64,000 nt of DNA, from contig URUD01000011.1 of NCBI GenBank assembly GCA_900550935.1, positions 1 through 64,000 on the forward strand. The letters run 5' to 3'. This stretch comes from an uncultured Roseburia sp. GTDB taxonomy: Bacteria; Bacillota; Clostridia; Lachnospirales; Lachnospiraceae. The notes under the pieces are model-generated. The model was given only the letters and a program-made list of their open reading frames with translations, was not told where the DNA came from and did not search any database. Numbering within the stretch: the first letter of the stretch is position 1; every line of letters begins with the position of its first letter. This document shows positions 7,637 through 16,721 of this stretch, one piece after another. The translations under genes were made by a program, and so were the position numbers.

Positions 7637-8449
7637 TTACATAGGGAACGGAAGGAATGTCCTGCATACCAGTATCACCACAAAATAGGCGAATACGATC
7701 ACATATGCCAGATGATCGCGGTTCATATAGCGAAGCGGTTTCATCTTCGTTCTTCCCTCTCCACCGTTGTAACATCTTGCCTCCATCGCCATGGCAAGGT
7801 CATCTGCCCTGCGGAACGCAGATACAAATAACGGCACTAAAAGCGGTATCATATTTTTTACTTTCTGGATCAGATTTCCGTTTTCAAAATCAGCACCTCT
7901 TGCCATCTGCGCTTTCATGATCTTATCGGTCTCCTCGATTAGGATCGGGATAAAACGCAGTGCGATCGACATCATCATCGCGATGGCATGCACCGGTATC
8001 CCGATCTTGGATAACGGCATCAGTGCTTTTTCCAGTCCGTCGGTCAGCTGATTTGGTGTCGTTGTCAGCGTCATAATAGATGTACCTAAAATCAGGTAAA
8101 TAAGACGGATTGTCATCAGTGCCGCACTCTTGATCCCTTCTGCCGTGATTTTAAAGATCCAGAAAGTCACCAGCGGTTCGCCGGGTGTTAAAAACAGATT
8201 GAACAACGCTGTGATGATCATCAATACCATGATGGTCTTTAAGCCTTTTACCATGAAATGAAACGGCACCTTTGACACACGGATCACGGCGATCAGAAAT
8301 ACGGTCGCTACGAGAAGTGCGGCAATGCCTTTAAAACAAAACAGCGATATAATATAAATCATTGTGGCAAACAGTTTTACTCTCGGGTCTAGCTTGTGGA
8401 TCACTGAATCTGCCGGATAATATTGTCCTAATGTAATATCTCTTAACAT
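7637..8449 (-). CDS. ecfT: energy-coupling factor transporter transmembrane protein EcfT
   Basis: A 270-residue membrane protein with five or six hydrophobic segments. The two cytoplasmic coupling-helix motifs that contact the ATPases are visible as MARGADFENG near residue 185 and MAMEARCYNGGEGR near 222. It forms the shared energising module with EcfA1/EcfA2 and swaps different vitamin-binding S components encoded elsewhere. No S component is in this window, so this is a group II module. Confidence 0.96.
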   Translation of the reverse strand: MLRDITLGQYYPADSVIHKLDPRVKLFATMIYIISLFCFKGIAALLVATVFLIAVIRVSKVPFHFMVKGLKTIMVLMIITALFNLFLTPGEPLVTFWIFKITAEGIKSAALMTIRLIYLILGTSIMTLTTTPNQLTDGLEKALMPLSKIGIPVHAIAMMMSIALRFIPILIEETDKIMKAQMARGADFENGNLIQKVKNMIPLLVPLFVSAFRRADDLAMAMEARCYNGGEGRTKMKPLRYMNRDHLAYVIVFAYFVVILVCRTFLPFPM

Positions 8450-8463
8450 GCTCTTCCTCCGCG

Positions 8464-9345
8464 TCAGGATCTGTGAAAATCCGTTTTATTCGAGTCAATT
8501 CCTGACAGTGCTTCTAACAGACTCGCCCTCGCCTCCGCGATGGTGGTCGCATCTGTATCTACATTTAAACCATATCCTTTTAATTCATTCATCAGATAGG
8601 TTACCTGCGGTGCAGCCAGACCCACTGCTTCCAGTTCCCTGTAATGACGGAACACTTCCTTTGGTGTGCCATCATACATAACATTCCCCTGATTCATCAC
8701 GATAATGCGCTGCACATACTTCGCAACGTCCTCCATGCTGTGGGAGACGAGGATGACCGTAATGCCACGCTCTCTGTGCATCCGTGCCACCAGATCCAAG
8801 ATCTCATCCCTGCCCGCCGGATCAAGGCCCGCGGTCGGCTCATCTAGGATCAGCACCTCCGGTTTCATGGCAAGCACACCTGCGATCGCCACACGGCGTT
8901 TCTGTCCACCGGAGAGATCAAATGGCGACTGATAATACAGTTCTTCCGGCAGTCCCACACTGCGCAGTGCCTCAAAGGCACGAAGTCCGGCTTCCTCTTT
9001 GGATAATCCCTGATTTTTCGGTCCAAAGCAGACATCCTCAAAAATCGTAGTTTCAAAAAGCTGGTGTTCCGGATACTGGAAGACCAGCCCGACCCGGTTC
9101 CGCAGCTCTCTTAAGTCAAAATCTTCGTCATAGATATCTTTTCCATGGAAGTAGATCGAACCGGACGTTGCCTTGATCAGTCCGTTTAAATGCTGGATCA
9201 GCGTAGATTTTCCAGAGCCGGTATGACCAATCACACCGATAAACTGTCCATCTTCGATTTTCAGATTCACGTTTTTCAGTGCCTTAATCTGGTACGCCGT
9301 ATCCGCACTGTAAACATAATTGACTTTATCTAAAATAATTGACAT
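8464..9345 (-). CDS. ecfA2: energy-coupling factor transporter ATPase EcfA2
   Basis: A 293-residue ABC ATPase: Walker A GHTGSGKST near residue 40, Q-loop FQYPEHQLF near 90, signature LSGGQKRR near 143, Walker B VLILDEPTAGLDP near 163, and switch His in VSHSMEDV near 201. The N-terminal LDKVNYVYSADTAYQIKAL pattern is typical of the A2 subunit. It pairs with EcfA1 under EcfT. Confidence 0.96.
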   Translation of the reverse strand: MSIILDKVNYVYSADTAYQIKALKNVNLKIEDGQFIGVIGHTGSGKSTLIQHLNGLIKATSGSIYFHGKDIYDEDFDLRELRNRVGLVFQYPEHQLFETTIFEDVCFGPKNQGLSKEEAGLRAFEALRSVGLPEELYYQSPFDLSGGQKRRVAIAGVLAMKPEVLILDEPTAGLDPAGRDEILDLVARMHRERGITVILVSHSMEDVAKYVQRIIVMNQGNVMYDGTPKEVFRHYRELEAVGLAAPQVTYLMNELKGYGLNVDTDATTIAEARASLLEALSGIDSNKTDFHRS

Positions 9346-9374
9346 ATGATCGTTTCTCCATTCCCGTTTCCAGT

Positions 9375-10238
9375 CTACTGCTCGATCTGTGCGATCCGCA
9401 GGATATGACCGACTAATTCTTCTCTCGTAAGTACGCCCATCGGGATATCAAGCCCGGACTGCCGTAACAGATCGGCTAAAATGGTAATCTGCGGCACATC
9501 CAGATGGTACTCTTTTAATTTTCCCACCTGAGAAAAGATCTCGCGCGGTGTTCCCTGCATCACGACTTTTCCTTTGTCCATGACGATCACATGATCCGCA
9601 TCTACAACCTCTTCCATGTAATGTGTAATCAAAATGACCGTCACGCCCTTTTTCCGGTTCAGTTCGTGTGCTGTCTTTATGACTTCTTTTCTTCCGTTCG
9701 GGTCCAACATTGCCGTCGGCTCATCAAAGACAATGCACTTCGGTTCCATCGCTACCACACCCGCGATCGCGACTCTCTGTTTCTGTCCGCCGGATAATTT
9801 ATTTGGAGAATGTTTGCGGTACTTTAACATACCGACTGCATTTAAACTCTCTTCCACTCTTTTCCAGATCTCTTCAGTTGGCACACCGATATTTTCCGGT
9901 CCAAATCCAACGTCCTCTTCCACCACGCTTGCAATGATCTGGTTGTCCGGGTTCTGGAACACCATTCCCGCTGTCTTTCTGACCGGGATGATATTCTGCT
10001 CTTCCGACACGTCCATCCCATTGACCCAGAGACTTCCCTCGGTCGGTGTCAGCAGCGCATTGATATGTTTTGCCAGTGTGGATTTTCCGGAACCATTATG
10101 TCCCAATATTGCGATAAACTGTCCCTCTTTGACATCCAGATCCACATGATCCAATGCAGTCTGGATGGACTCCACATTGCCCTCTTCATCTCTTCTGATA
10201 TATTCATGAACAAGCTGTTTTGCTTTAATAATTCCCAT
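9375..10238 (-). CDS. ecfA1: energy-coupling factor transporter ATPase EcfA1
   Basis: A 287-residue ABC ATPase with Walker A GHNGSGKST near residue 47, Q-loop FQNPDNQII near 94, signature KLSGGQKQRVAIAG near 147, Walker B CIVFDEPTAMLDP near 168 and switch His in ITHYMEEV. It is the first gene of the ecfA1-ecfA2-ecfT set and starts 29 bases after trmL ends. Confidence 0.96.
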   Translation of the reverse strand: MGIIKAKQLVHEYIRRDEEGNVESIQTALDHVDLDVKEGQFIAILGHNGSGKSTLAKHINALLTPTEGSLWVNGMDVSEEQNIIPVRKTAGMVFQNPDNQIIASVVEEDVGFGPENIGVPTEEIWKRVEESLNAVGMLKYRKHSPNKLSGGQKQRVAIAGVVAMEPKCIVFDEPTAMLDPNGRKEVIKTAHELNRKKGVTVILITHYMEEVVDADHVIVMDKGKVVMQGTPREIFSQVGKLKEYHLDVPQITILADLLRQSGLDIPMGVLTREELVGHILRIAQIEQ

Positions 10239-10267
10239 TTTGTTCTCCCTTGCCCCTGCCGTATGGA

Positions 10268-10771
10268 TCAGTCATCCCATTTCAGGCGGTGCAGTTCTCC
10301 CTGTAGTTTCATATGGTCAAATTCATTCTGGCGCAGTGCCTCATATAAAACGATTGCTACAGAATTGGAAAGATTTAACGATCTTGTCTCTCCGATCATC
10401 GGGATCCTGACACAGGTATCCGGGTTCTCTTTTAAGATCTCTTCCGGGATCCCCGCACTCTCTTTTCCAAACATGATGTAGCAATCCGGTTCATAGGACA
10501 CTTCGGTATAAACATGTCTTCCCTTTGTGGTCGCCATATATATTTTGGCTCCCGGATTTTTTTCGCAGAAATCCTGCCAATTTACATAAGTTCTCACATC
10601 CAGGTCTTTCCAGTAGTCCATTCCTGCACGTTTGATGGATTTTTCATCCAGGCGGAAACCAAGCGGCTCGATCAAATGCAGTTTTGTTCCCGTTGCCACA
10701 CAGGTTCTCCCGATATTTCCGGTATTTGCCGGGATCTCCGGCTCATATAATACAATATTTAACTCTGCCAT
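10268..10771 (-). CDS. trmL: tRNA (cytidine/uridine(34)-2'-O)-methyltransferase TrmL
   Basis: A 167-residue SPOUT methyltransferase. It has VLYEPEIPANTGNIGRTC at the N-terminus (motif 1), YIMFGKESAGIPEEIL near 115 (motif 2) and IPMIGETRSLNLSNSVAIVLYEALRQ near 140 (motif 3, the knot). It methylates the wobble ribose in leucine tRNAs. The length equals E. coli TrmL (about 157) plus a short tail. It is upstream of the ecf operon and in the same orientation. Confidence 0.95.
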   Translation of the reverse strand: MAELNIVLYEPEIPANTGNIGRTCVATGTKLHLIEPLGFRLDEKSIKRAGMDYWKDLDVRTYVNWQDFCEKNPGAKIYMATTKGRHVYTEVSYEPDCYIMFGKESAGIPEEILKENPDTCVRIPMIGETRSLNLSNSVAIVLYEALRQNEFDHMKLQGELHRLKWDD

Positions 10772-10784
10772 TTTTCACAACAGA

Positions 10785-10810
10785 AGCTGCCGCAGCATCC
10801 TACGGCAGCT
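10785..10810 (-). terminator. stem-loop after the aminotransferase gene, weak terminator
   Basis: AGCTGCCG (10785-10792) pairs perfectly with CGGCAGCT (10803-10810). It lies 18 bases past the aminotransferase stop. The following T content on the minus strand is poor, so termination would be partial at best. Confidence 0.4.
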
Positions 10811-10828
10811 CCCGCTCTCCTATCTTTT

Positions 10829-11998
10829 CTATTTACTTTTCCTCAGTTCAGTAATAAATGCTTCCATACGGTCCATCGCCTTTTTCAGGTTATCCAGTGA
10901 ATAGGCGTAGGAAATACGCAGATATCCTTCCCCGCATGCTCCAAAAGCGGTTCCGGGAACGACGGCAAGTTTCTGCTGTTTTAACAGCTCTGTTGCAAAC
11001 TCTTCCGATGTCATACCAAACTCTTTGATACAAGGGAACGCATAAAACGCACCAAACGGCTCAAAGCAGGTCAGTCCCATCTCTTCAAACCGGTGTAACA
11101 GATAACGTCTTCTGCCGTCATACTCTTCCCGCATGCCGGCAACATCCTCGTCGCCATTGCGCAGTGCCTCGACTGCTGCATACTGGCTGGTCGTCGGTGC
11201 ACACATGATCGCATACTGATGGATCTTTAACATCTGCTTGATGATCGGCTCCGGTCCGCATGCGTAGCCAAGACGCCATCCGGTCATCGCATGGGATTTG
11301 GAAAATCCGTTGATCACGATCGTACGTTCTTTCATTCCCGGTAAAGATGCGATCGTCACATGGTTTTCCAGATAAGTAAGCTCGGAATAAATCTCATCAG
11401 ACAATACAAATAAATCATGCTCAATGATGATCTTTGCGATCTTTTCCAGATCAGATTTTTCCATGACACCGCCGGTCGGGTTGTTTGGGAACGGCAGTAC
11501 CAGTAATTTGGTTTTTGGTGTGATCGCTGCCTCTAATTCTTCCGGTGTCAGACGAAACTCGTCTTCTTCTTTTAATTCGATAATGACCGGCGTACCATTT
11601 GCCAGTACTGCACATGGCACATAGGAAACGTAGCTCGGCTGTGGAATTAAAGCCTCATCTCCCGGATCTAACATGGCACGCATTGCAATGTCGATCGCCT
11701 CGCTGCCTCCCACCGTTACCATGATCTCTTTATTCGGATCATAGGAAACACCGTATCTTCTGGTTAAGAAACGGTCAATCTCTATTTTCAGTTCTTTTAA
11801 ACCTGCATTGGAAGTATAATGCGTCCTTCCTTTTTCCAGGGAATAAATTCCCTCGTCACGGATATGCCACGGTGTATCAAAATCCGGTTCCCCGACACCC
11901 AGAGAAATCGCATCTTCCATCTCTCCTACAATATCAAAAAATTTCCGGATACCAGATGGCTGTATCGTGACGATCGTCTTATTTAATGGGTCTCTCAT
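10829..11998 (-). CDS. PLP-dependent class I/II aminotransferase
   Basis: A 389-residue fold-type I aminotransferase. It shows FPNNPTGG near residue 170, the SDEIYSELTY segment near 202 (pyridoxal-contacting Asp/Tyr), and NGFSKSHAMTGWRLGY near 231 with the Schiff-base Lys in SKSHAMTGWR. It resembles aspartate/aromatic aminotransferases, but the substrate cannot be read from sequence. Its ATG overlaps the stop of the upstream Lrp gene by 4 bases, so the two are translationally coupled and the regulator probably senses a related amino acid. Confidence 0.9.
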   Translation of the reverse strand: MRDPLNKTIVTIQPSGIRKFFDIVGEMEDAISLGVGEPDFDTPWHIRDEGIYSLEKGRTHYTSNAGLKELKIEIDRFLTRRYGVSYDPNKEIMVTVGGSEAIDIAMRAMLDPGDEALIPQPSYVSYVPCAVLANGTPVIIELKEEDEFRLTPEELEAAITPKTKLLVLPFPNNPTGGVMEKSDLEKIAKIIIEHDLFVLSDEIYSELTYLENHVTIASLPGMKERTIVINGFSKSHAMTGWRLGYACGPEPIIKQMLKIHQYAIMCAPTTSQYAAVEALRNGDEDVAGMREEYDGRRRYLLHRFEEMGLTCFEPFGAFYAFPCIKEFGMTSEEFATELLKQQKLAVVPGTAFGACGEGYLRISYAYSLDNLKKAMDRMEAFITELRKSK

Positions 11999-12477
11999 GG
12001 TATCATCTGTATCCTTTCATCTTTTTCCTGTTCTGCCATAACAGTTCCGTGGTCTTTGTATTTTTTCAGAATAAAGTTGGTCTTGGTGCTGAGAACGGAA
12101 TCTAACGTTGATAATTTGTCAGAAACGAACTGGGAAACCTCACGCAATGTTTTTCCCTCGATAGTTACCATCAGGTCAAATCCTCCTGAGATCAGGTAAA
12201 CAGAAAGCACTTCCGGATAATTGTAGATCCGCTCTGCCACTTTATCAAATCCCATTCCACGCTGTGGTGTCACACGTACTTCGATCAGAGCTGTTACTTT
12301 TTCAATGCCTGCCTTATCCCAGTCGATCAGGGTATGATAGCCACAAATGACATGCTCCTCTTCCATCTTCTGAAGTTCATTGATCACGGCTGCCTCATCC
12401 ACACCCAACACGATTGCTAACTCTTTTAAATCTATTCTGCTGTTTTTCTCAATAAATGTAAGTATTTTTTCACGCAT
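11995..12477 (-). CDS. Lrp/AsnC family transcriptional regulator
   Basis: A 160-residue regulator. It has an N-terminal winged helix (residues 1-50, IDLKELAIVLGVDEAAVINELQKME) and a C-terminal RAM ligand-binding domain (GYHTLIDW, VLSVYLISGGFDLMVTIEG). Such proteins bind amino acids and often regulate the neighbouring aminotransferase or transporter. The gene is the middle member of a three-gene minus-strand operon, 6 bases after the AIR-synthase-like gene and overlapping the aminotransferase. Confidence 0.92.
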   Translation of the reverse strand: MREKILTFIEKNSRIDLKELAIVLGVDEAAVINELQKMEEEHVICGYHTLIDWDKAGIEKVTALIEVRVTPQRGMGFDKVAERIYNYPEVLSVYLISGGFDLMVTIEGKTLREVSQFVSDKLSTLDSVLSTKTNFILKKYKDHGTVMAEQEKDERIQMIP

Positions 12478-12483
12478 AACTTT

Positions 12484-13473
12484 CTAATCCTCCATTACTT
12501 CATACAATTCGTCTGTTTTCGGCGGCTCTAAGAACCGCTTCTCATCCTCATTGAGAAGTACTCTGTCATTTCCCTCTATCGCTTTTCCGATGATGGTTGC
12601 CGGAATACCTTCTTTTTCTAATTCACGCACTAAAGTATTGCCATCCTCTGCTGCCATCAGCATACAGCCACTCGAAATCAGTTTATAGGGATTGATGCCA
12701 AAAAATTCACAGACTTCCACCGTTTCCTGACGAATTGGAATTTTTTTCAGGTCGATTTCAAGTCCGACGCCAGATGCTTCTGCCATCTCCCAGAGTGCTC
12801 CAAAGATCCCGCCCTCTGTGACATCGTGCATTGCACTAACGCCAGACCGAACGGCGACTGCGGCCTCTGAAAGAACCGAAATATACGCATCCAGCTTCTT
12901 TGCTTTTTCGATAAAGGATGCGGAGAATCGGCTTAAGAGCTGCTCTTCCTTCTCTTTGGCAAGGATTGAGGTTCCCTCAATGCCAATCCATTTGCTAACT
13001 AAAATATCCATTCCCGGTTTCGCACCAGCGGTAGAAATGATCCTGCCATCTTTGACTTTACCAACGCCGCAGACCGTGATGACCGGCTGTGTAACAACCG
13101 GAGTCACCTCGGTATGACCACCCATGATCTGAATCCCGGCTTTGGCACATGCCTCTTCCACCTGTGTCATAATGCGCTTTAAGGCGATCTCCCTTACTTT
13201 TGGTGGAAGTAAGATGGTAAGCAGTACACCAACCGGTTCTGCTCCCGAACTTGCCAGATCATTTGCCGTGATCTGAATTGCAAGAGTTCCAATGTCCTGC
13301 GCAGTTCCGGTAATCGGATCGGTTGAAAGCACAAGTGTCTCGTCCTCTGCCAGTTTCACTGCGGCACAATCCTCCCCTACGTCTGCTCCTAATACCACTT
13401 CCGGTCTTTTCGTATGGATTTGTTTTAACACGGAACGCTTTAACACGTTTTCCGGAACTTTTCCTATCTTCAT
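12484..13473 (-). CDS. AIR synthase/HypE-superfamily protein
   Basis: A 329-residue protein of the PurM/HypE/ThiL superfamily: GADVGEDCAAVK near residue 30 (ATP/Mg site), STDPITG near 55, ANDLASSGAEPVGVLLT near 75, MGGHTEVTPVV near 125 and MHDVTEGGIFGALWEMAEAS near 225. It lacks the conserved Cys-containing tail of HypE and there are no other hydrogenase maturation genes nearby, so a hydrogenase role is unlikely. Function is unknown; it heads the operon with Lrp and the aminotransferase. Confidence 0.8.
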   Translation of the reverse strand: MKIGKVPENVLKRSVLKQIHTKRPEVVLGADVGEDCAAVKLAEDETLVLSTDPITGTAQDIGTLAIQITANDLASSGAEPVGVLLTILLPPKVREIALKRIMTQVEEACAKAGIQIMGGHTEVTPVVTQPVITVCGVGKVKDGRIISTAGAKPGMDILVSKWIGIEGTSILAKEKEEQLLSRFSASFIEKAKKLDAYISVLSEAAVAVRSGVSAMHDVTEGGIFGALWEMAEASGVGLEIDLKKIPIRQETVEVCEFFGINPYKLISSGCMLMAAEDGNTLVRELEKEGIPATIIGKAIEGNDRVLLNEDEKRFLEPPKTDELYEVMED

Positions 13474-13499
13474 TGTTTCTCTCTCTTCTATATAGCTTT

Positions 13500-13521
13500 A
13501 GGCTGTCGCAAAAGACAGCCT
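13500..13521. other. stem-loop downstream of the VanW gene
   Basis: AGGCTGTC (13500-13507) and GACAGCCT (13514-13521) form a perfect 8-bp stem with a 6-base loop, about 20 bases past the VanW stop. There is no T run on the minus strand, so it may stabilise or weakly terminate the message. Confidence 0.4.
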
Positions 13522-13540
13522 TATACTTTCATTTTTTCTA

Positions 13541-15079
13541 TTATTGTGTGCCACCGGCATCTACCTGTCCGTCTCCGATAATTGCCTGTTCTTCTGCGGA
13601 AGGCTGCTCTGCTGGCTGTTCTGCCGGCTGCACTGCACTTGCTGCTGCCGTGTACGGTGCCACTGTCGCATAAATAGTTGCCTCATCCCCCGTCGCAATC
13701 GCTGCTCCGACTGCTGCGGATGCATTCTCGTCTGCAGATGCAGTTCCGACTTTTACGATTTTCGGAGATGCCTTGTAAGTACTCTTATTGAATTCTTCTC
13801 GGCTCTCTTCCACACCATCAACTGTTACCACTTTCCAGAGTTTTGCCACATAGCCGGTATGTTTCTCCTGTGAGGTTGCAATATATCCAACCGGATCTCC
13901 GGTTGCTACGAACTGTGTTCCCGGGTCCTGCTCGGAAACCACTTCGCTCTCATAGCTTACTTTTCGGTTGGATGGTCTTGTCTCCTGTCCGAAAATATTA
14001 AAGGAAACATTTTTGCCCTGTGTATAGCCCTCGATATAGATCGGGGTATCCTGATTGTTTACAAATTTTAAATCCTTGTAATCTCCTGCGATTGCTGCAT
14101 CCATGGAAGGTTTTACATAAGTAACGATCATGGAATGATTGGAACGCTCTGTGATCTCAAGCTCTGCTAAAATAGCTGCATTGTATAATGTTGTTGACAC
14201 CTGACATACACCACCGCCATAAGACTGTACGGTCTGTCCGTTCTCATAGGCACCTGCCAGTTCATATCCATTGGAAGCATCTAATGGACCGATCGCTTCA
14301 TATACGGAGAACTCGTCTCCCGGATATAATACGGTTCCGTTGATCTTGCTGGTTGCATTTGTGATATTATCACACCGGTTCTGTCCGGAGCTGCTGTAAT
14401 TGGTTGTGTAACTTCCAAGCAGGTCTTTGATCTTTGATAATTCCTCTTTCGTTCCACGCGGTTCTACCACCTCTGCGGTCAGTTCCACGCTGCCATCTTT
14501 TCCATCCCAGCCACTGTCAAGATAATCTTTGATCACATCAATGGAAGCATCCACATCGACTTCAATGCCCTGTGCTCCTTCTACGATCACAAAAGAGCCA
14601 TTCTCTCTTGTCAGTGTGCTGTCCACTGCCTTCTGATCCAGTTCATCTGCTTTTTCTTCTAATAAAGAAGCAACTTCTTCTCTGTCAATGTCAATCGGCA
14701 TCTCGATCACAACACTGCCGTTTTCCAGATCTTTTTTATCTTTGTATCGTTTGATCAGGCTTCCGCTTTTGCCTACATCCATTGCCTGGTCAATGACTGT
14801 CATATCTGAAAAAGAAATTCCAAGATTCTCTGCGCTTACCGTGATGCTTTTCTCTCCTGCAGTCAGTGTGATCTGGGCACTTCCGATGCCGTCCACATAC
14901 TCATTGACTGCATCTGTTGCCTCTGCCTCGGTCATTCCGCCAACCGGAATGCTTCCAATATATACTCCCTGCGCGATCACATCACTCTCTGCTGCATAAA
15001 CCGGTCTGGACGCGTGAAACATCGCGCCCGCTGCAAGCACTGCGCCAAGAAAAATGATTGTCTTACCTGATTTTTTCAT
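13541..15079 (-). CDS. secreted VanW-family protein with peptidoglycan-binding-type repeats
   Basis: About 512 residues. An N-terminal hydrophobic segment (KTIIFLGAVLAAGAMFHAS) is a signal peptide or anchor. Residues ~40-230 hold two copies of a PG_binding_4-like domain (IPVGGMTEAEATDAV; the second around VEGAQGIEVDVDAS). Residues ~240-390 form the VanW domain (NRCDNITNATSKINGTVLYPGDEFS and YGGGVCQVSTTLYNAA with its conserved Cys). The tail is rich in Ala, Glu, Pro and Gln. VanW is named for vancomycin clusters, but this architecture is common in Bacillota without resistance, where function is unknown. The start at 15079 has GGAG 12 bases upstream; an ATG at 15097 is possible. Confidence 0.85.
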   Translation of the reverse strand: MKKSGKTIIFLGAVLAAGAMFHASRPVYAAESDVIAQGVYIGSIPVGGMTEAEATDAVNEYVDGIGSAQITLTAGEKSITVSAENLGISFSDMTVIDQAMDVGKSGSLIKRYKDKKDLENGSVVIEMPIDIDREEVASLLEEKADELDQKAVDSTLTRENGSFVIVEGAQGIEVDVDASIDVIKDYLDSGWDGKDGSVELTAEVVEPRGTKEELSKIKDLLGSYTTNYSSSGQNRCDNITNATSKINGTVLYPGDEFSVYEAIGPLDASNGYELAGAYENGQTVQSYGGGVCQVSTTLYNAAILAELEITERSNHSMIVTYVKPSMDAAIAGDYKDLKFVNNQDTPIYIEGYTQGKNVSFNIFGQETRPSNRKVSYESEVVSEQDPGTQFVATGDPVGYIATSQEKHTGYVAKLWKVVTVDGVEESREEFNKSTYKASPKIVKVGTASADENASAAVGAAIATGDEATIYATVAPYTAAASAVQPAEQPAEQPSAEEQAIIGDGQVDAGGTQ

Positions 15080-15195
15080 ATTTGAATTTAACTCCATTCC
15101 CGAGCGTCTTTTTGTTCATTTTATCACAATTATCCGCTTTTTCAAGGTGCATTACCACGAATATATTTGACTCCATTCCCAATTTTTAGTATATT

Positions 15196-15300
15196 TTACA
15201 TGAACGCAGCAAGAACAGTTGTCAGTAACATTGTGGCAATAATTACAATAACAATTGCTGCCAATACTTTTTTATTTTTCTTTTTTCCAAAATTATACAT
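15196..15300 (-). CDS. 34-residue single-pass membrane peptide
   Basis: ATG at 15300 has GGAGGA 7 bases upstream. The peptide has a basic cytoplasmic-type head (MYNFGKKKNKKV), then one hydrophobic helix (residues 13-33, LAAIVIVIIATMLLTTVLAA), and stops. The strong ribosome binding site and clean topology argue that it is real. Similar tiny Lys-then-hydrophobic peptides occur in Lachnospiraceae (recollection), with no known function. It is about 120 bases upstream of VanW on the same strand and divergent from the gene at 15353. Confidence 0.6.
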   Translation of the reverse strand: MYNFGKKKNKKVLAAIVIVIIATMLLTTVLAAFM

Positions 15301-15352
15301 TACAAGATCCTCCATATAAAACGATTTTGATCACCAGAAAGGATAACACATT

Positions 15353-15949
15353 ATGAGATTTTTAGGTCTGTTTATTATTGCCTGTTCCATTTTCGCCTAT
15401 CTGCGAAAAAAACAGACCAGGCATCAGAATAACGCTGAAGACAGCTTCCTGGAAAAGGAACAGAAAGCAAACCTCACACGCCGCAAAGATATCAGCGGGC
15501 TTCCCTATATTACCATACCTTTGGATAAATTTCCAATAGGCATCTGTGAAAATGATTCCATTCGGGAATGTGAAAGCACTCTGCAGACTCTTTCTGACAA
15601 AAAAATATTAAATCTCGGTGCAAAAACCAACACCGAGTTGAAACTCGAGTACGGTCTCGCCAATTTAAACATTCTGACGGAATACGAACAGAACTTTAAT
15701 ACTCTATGCCAGACACTGCTTTCCTATGCTACCGCCTTAATGCAGGCAGAACAGAACGCAGCTGCACAGACCGTTTTAGAATACGGCATTGAGATCGGCT
15801 CCGATATGAGCCAGAATTTCTTACTGCTTGCCGATCTTTACCGCACAAACGGCACACCAGAACGTATCAGTGAGCTGATTGAAAAAGCAGAACAGCTCGA
15901 TTCTCTGATGAAAAATTCAATTCTGGACAAACTAAACCAGAAATTATAG
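15353..15949 (+). CDS. membrane-anchored protein of unknown function with TPR-like helices
   Basis: 198 residues: a short N-terminal membrane helix (residues 2-17), a basic linker, then a mostly helical cytoplasmic part. The segment QTLLSYATALMQAEQNAAAQ...LLLADLYRTNGTPERISELIEKAEQL looks like two tetratricopeptide-type helical pairs. I recognise no named family. It starts 52 bases from the divergent 34-residue peptide and carries a hairpin repeat beginning at its stop codon. Confidence 0.6.
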   Translation: MRFLGLFIIACSIFAYLRKKQTRHQNNAEDSFLEKEQKANLTRRKDISGLPYITIPLDKFPIGICENDSIRECESTLQTLSDKKILNLGAKTNTELKLEYGLANLNILTEYEQNFNTLCQTLLSYATALMQAEQNAAAQTVLEYGIEIGSDMSQNFLLLADLYRTNGTPERISELIEKAEQLDSLMKNSILDKLNQKL

Positions 15950-15979
15950 AATGTACGCTCTGCGAACATTCTATTATCA
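15946..15979 (+). repeat. 3'-end hairpin repeat, copy 1
   Basis: ATAGAATGT (15946-15954) pairs perfectly with ACATTCTAT (15966-15974); the TAG at 15947-15949 is the stop codon of the upstream gene. The stretch 15957-15979 matches 36316-36338 at 19 of 23 positions, and the complement of 40079-40100 is also related. Confidence 0.55.
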
Positions 15980-15995
15980 TGTATTATCCGGATAG

Positions 15996-16712
15996 TCATC
16001 TTCCATACTGCGCGATCAGCTGATCCGTCAGTCTGGATGCTTCACTTTTGGTCATCGACTCCACTCCCGCCGGAAGTTCAATCTGTTTTTGCTGTGCATA
16101 CTCCATCAAAAACCGGATCTGGTGCAGTGTAGCCGGTGACTGTTTTTTTGCCTTGTATTGCAGGAGTTTCGGCTCAAATGCTTCCTCATTCCCCACATAA
16201 TAACATTTCTTTAAACATTCCATGATCTGTGCGGTCTCGATTGCATCATCCAGTGCGCGATGCGCCAGTTTCCGCTCCACGTTAAAGTAACGACACAGGC
16301 TTTCCAGATCTTTCTTTTCCTCTTCCGGCAAAAATTTTCGCGCCAGTTTTAAAGTGTCGACCGCACTGCGCTCTATGTGATATTTATGGTTCACTTCCCA
16401 TTGTTTTAAAAAGCTGTAGTCAAAGATGATATTCTGTCCCACAAGCACATCATTTCCAAGGAATGTTAAAAATTCCTCCATGACTTCGTCTAACTCTCTG
16501 CCCCCTTCTGCCATCTCATCCGTGATTCCGGTCAGTTCAACGATCTTTTGCGGTAGCGGCTTTGGCTGGCTGATCAGTGCAGAAAAGGTTTCTTCTATCT
16601 TTCCCTGTTTTACCCGGGCAGCTCCCACCTCTAAGATGCGGTCTGTTTTTGCACGAAGCCCAGTCATTTCAAAATCCAGTACAACGTAATTTTCCAGCAA
16701 TTCTTTCTCCAT
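15996..16712 (-). CDS. DEDDh 3'-5' exonuclease (DnaQ/PolC-epsilon-like)
   Basis: A 238-residue protein with ExoI VVLDFEMTGL (Asp, Glu) at residues 8-17, ExoII VGQNIIFDYSFL near 92 and ExoIII HRALDDAIET near 157, the full DEDDh set. The C-terminal ~60 residues (HQIRFLMEYAQQKQIELPAGVESMTKSEAS) are a separate small helical region. It is likely a DNA or RNA trimming or proofreading-type nuclease; the exact substrate is unknown. It is 9 bases after the radical SAM gene on the same strand. Confidence 0.88.
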   Translation of the reverse strand: MEKELLENYVVLDFEMTGLRAKTDRILEVGAARVKQGKIEETFSALISQPKPLPQKIVELTGITDEMAEGGRELDEVMEEFLTFLGNDVLVGQNIIFDYSFLKQWEVNHKYHIERSAVDTLKLARKFLPEEEKKDLESLCRYFNVERKLAHRALDDAIETAQIMECLKKCYYVGNEEAFEPKLLQYKAKKQSPATLHQIRFLMEYAQQKQIELPAGVESMTKSEASRLTDQLIAQYGR

Positions 16713-16721
16713 TCCGACTTC

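Noticed and set aside
12484..13473. HypE hydrogenase maturation factor
   Set aside because: The Cys-ended HypE tail is not seen and no hyp or hydrogenase genes are near.
13541..15079. VanW gene as evidence of vancomycin resistance
   Set aside because: No vanHAX, vanRS or other resistance genes are present, and this VanW architecture is common in susceptible Bacillota.
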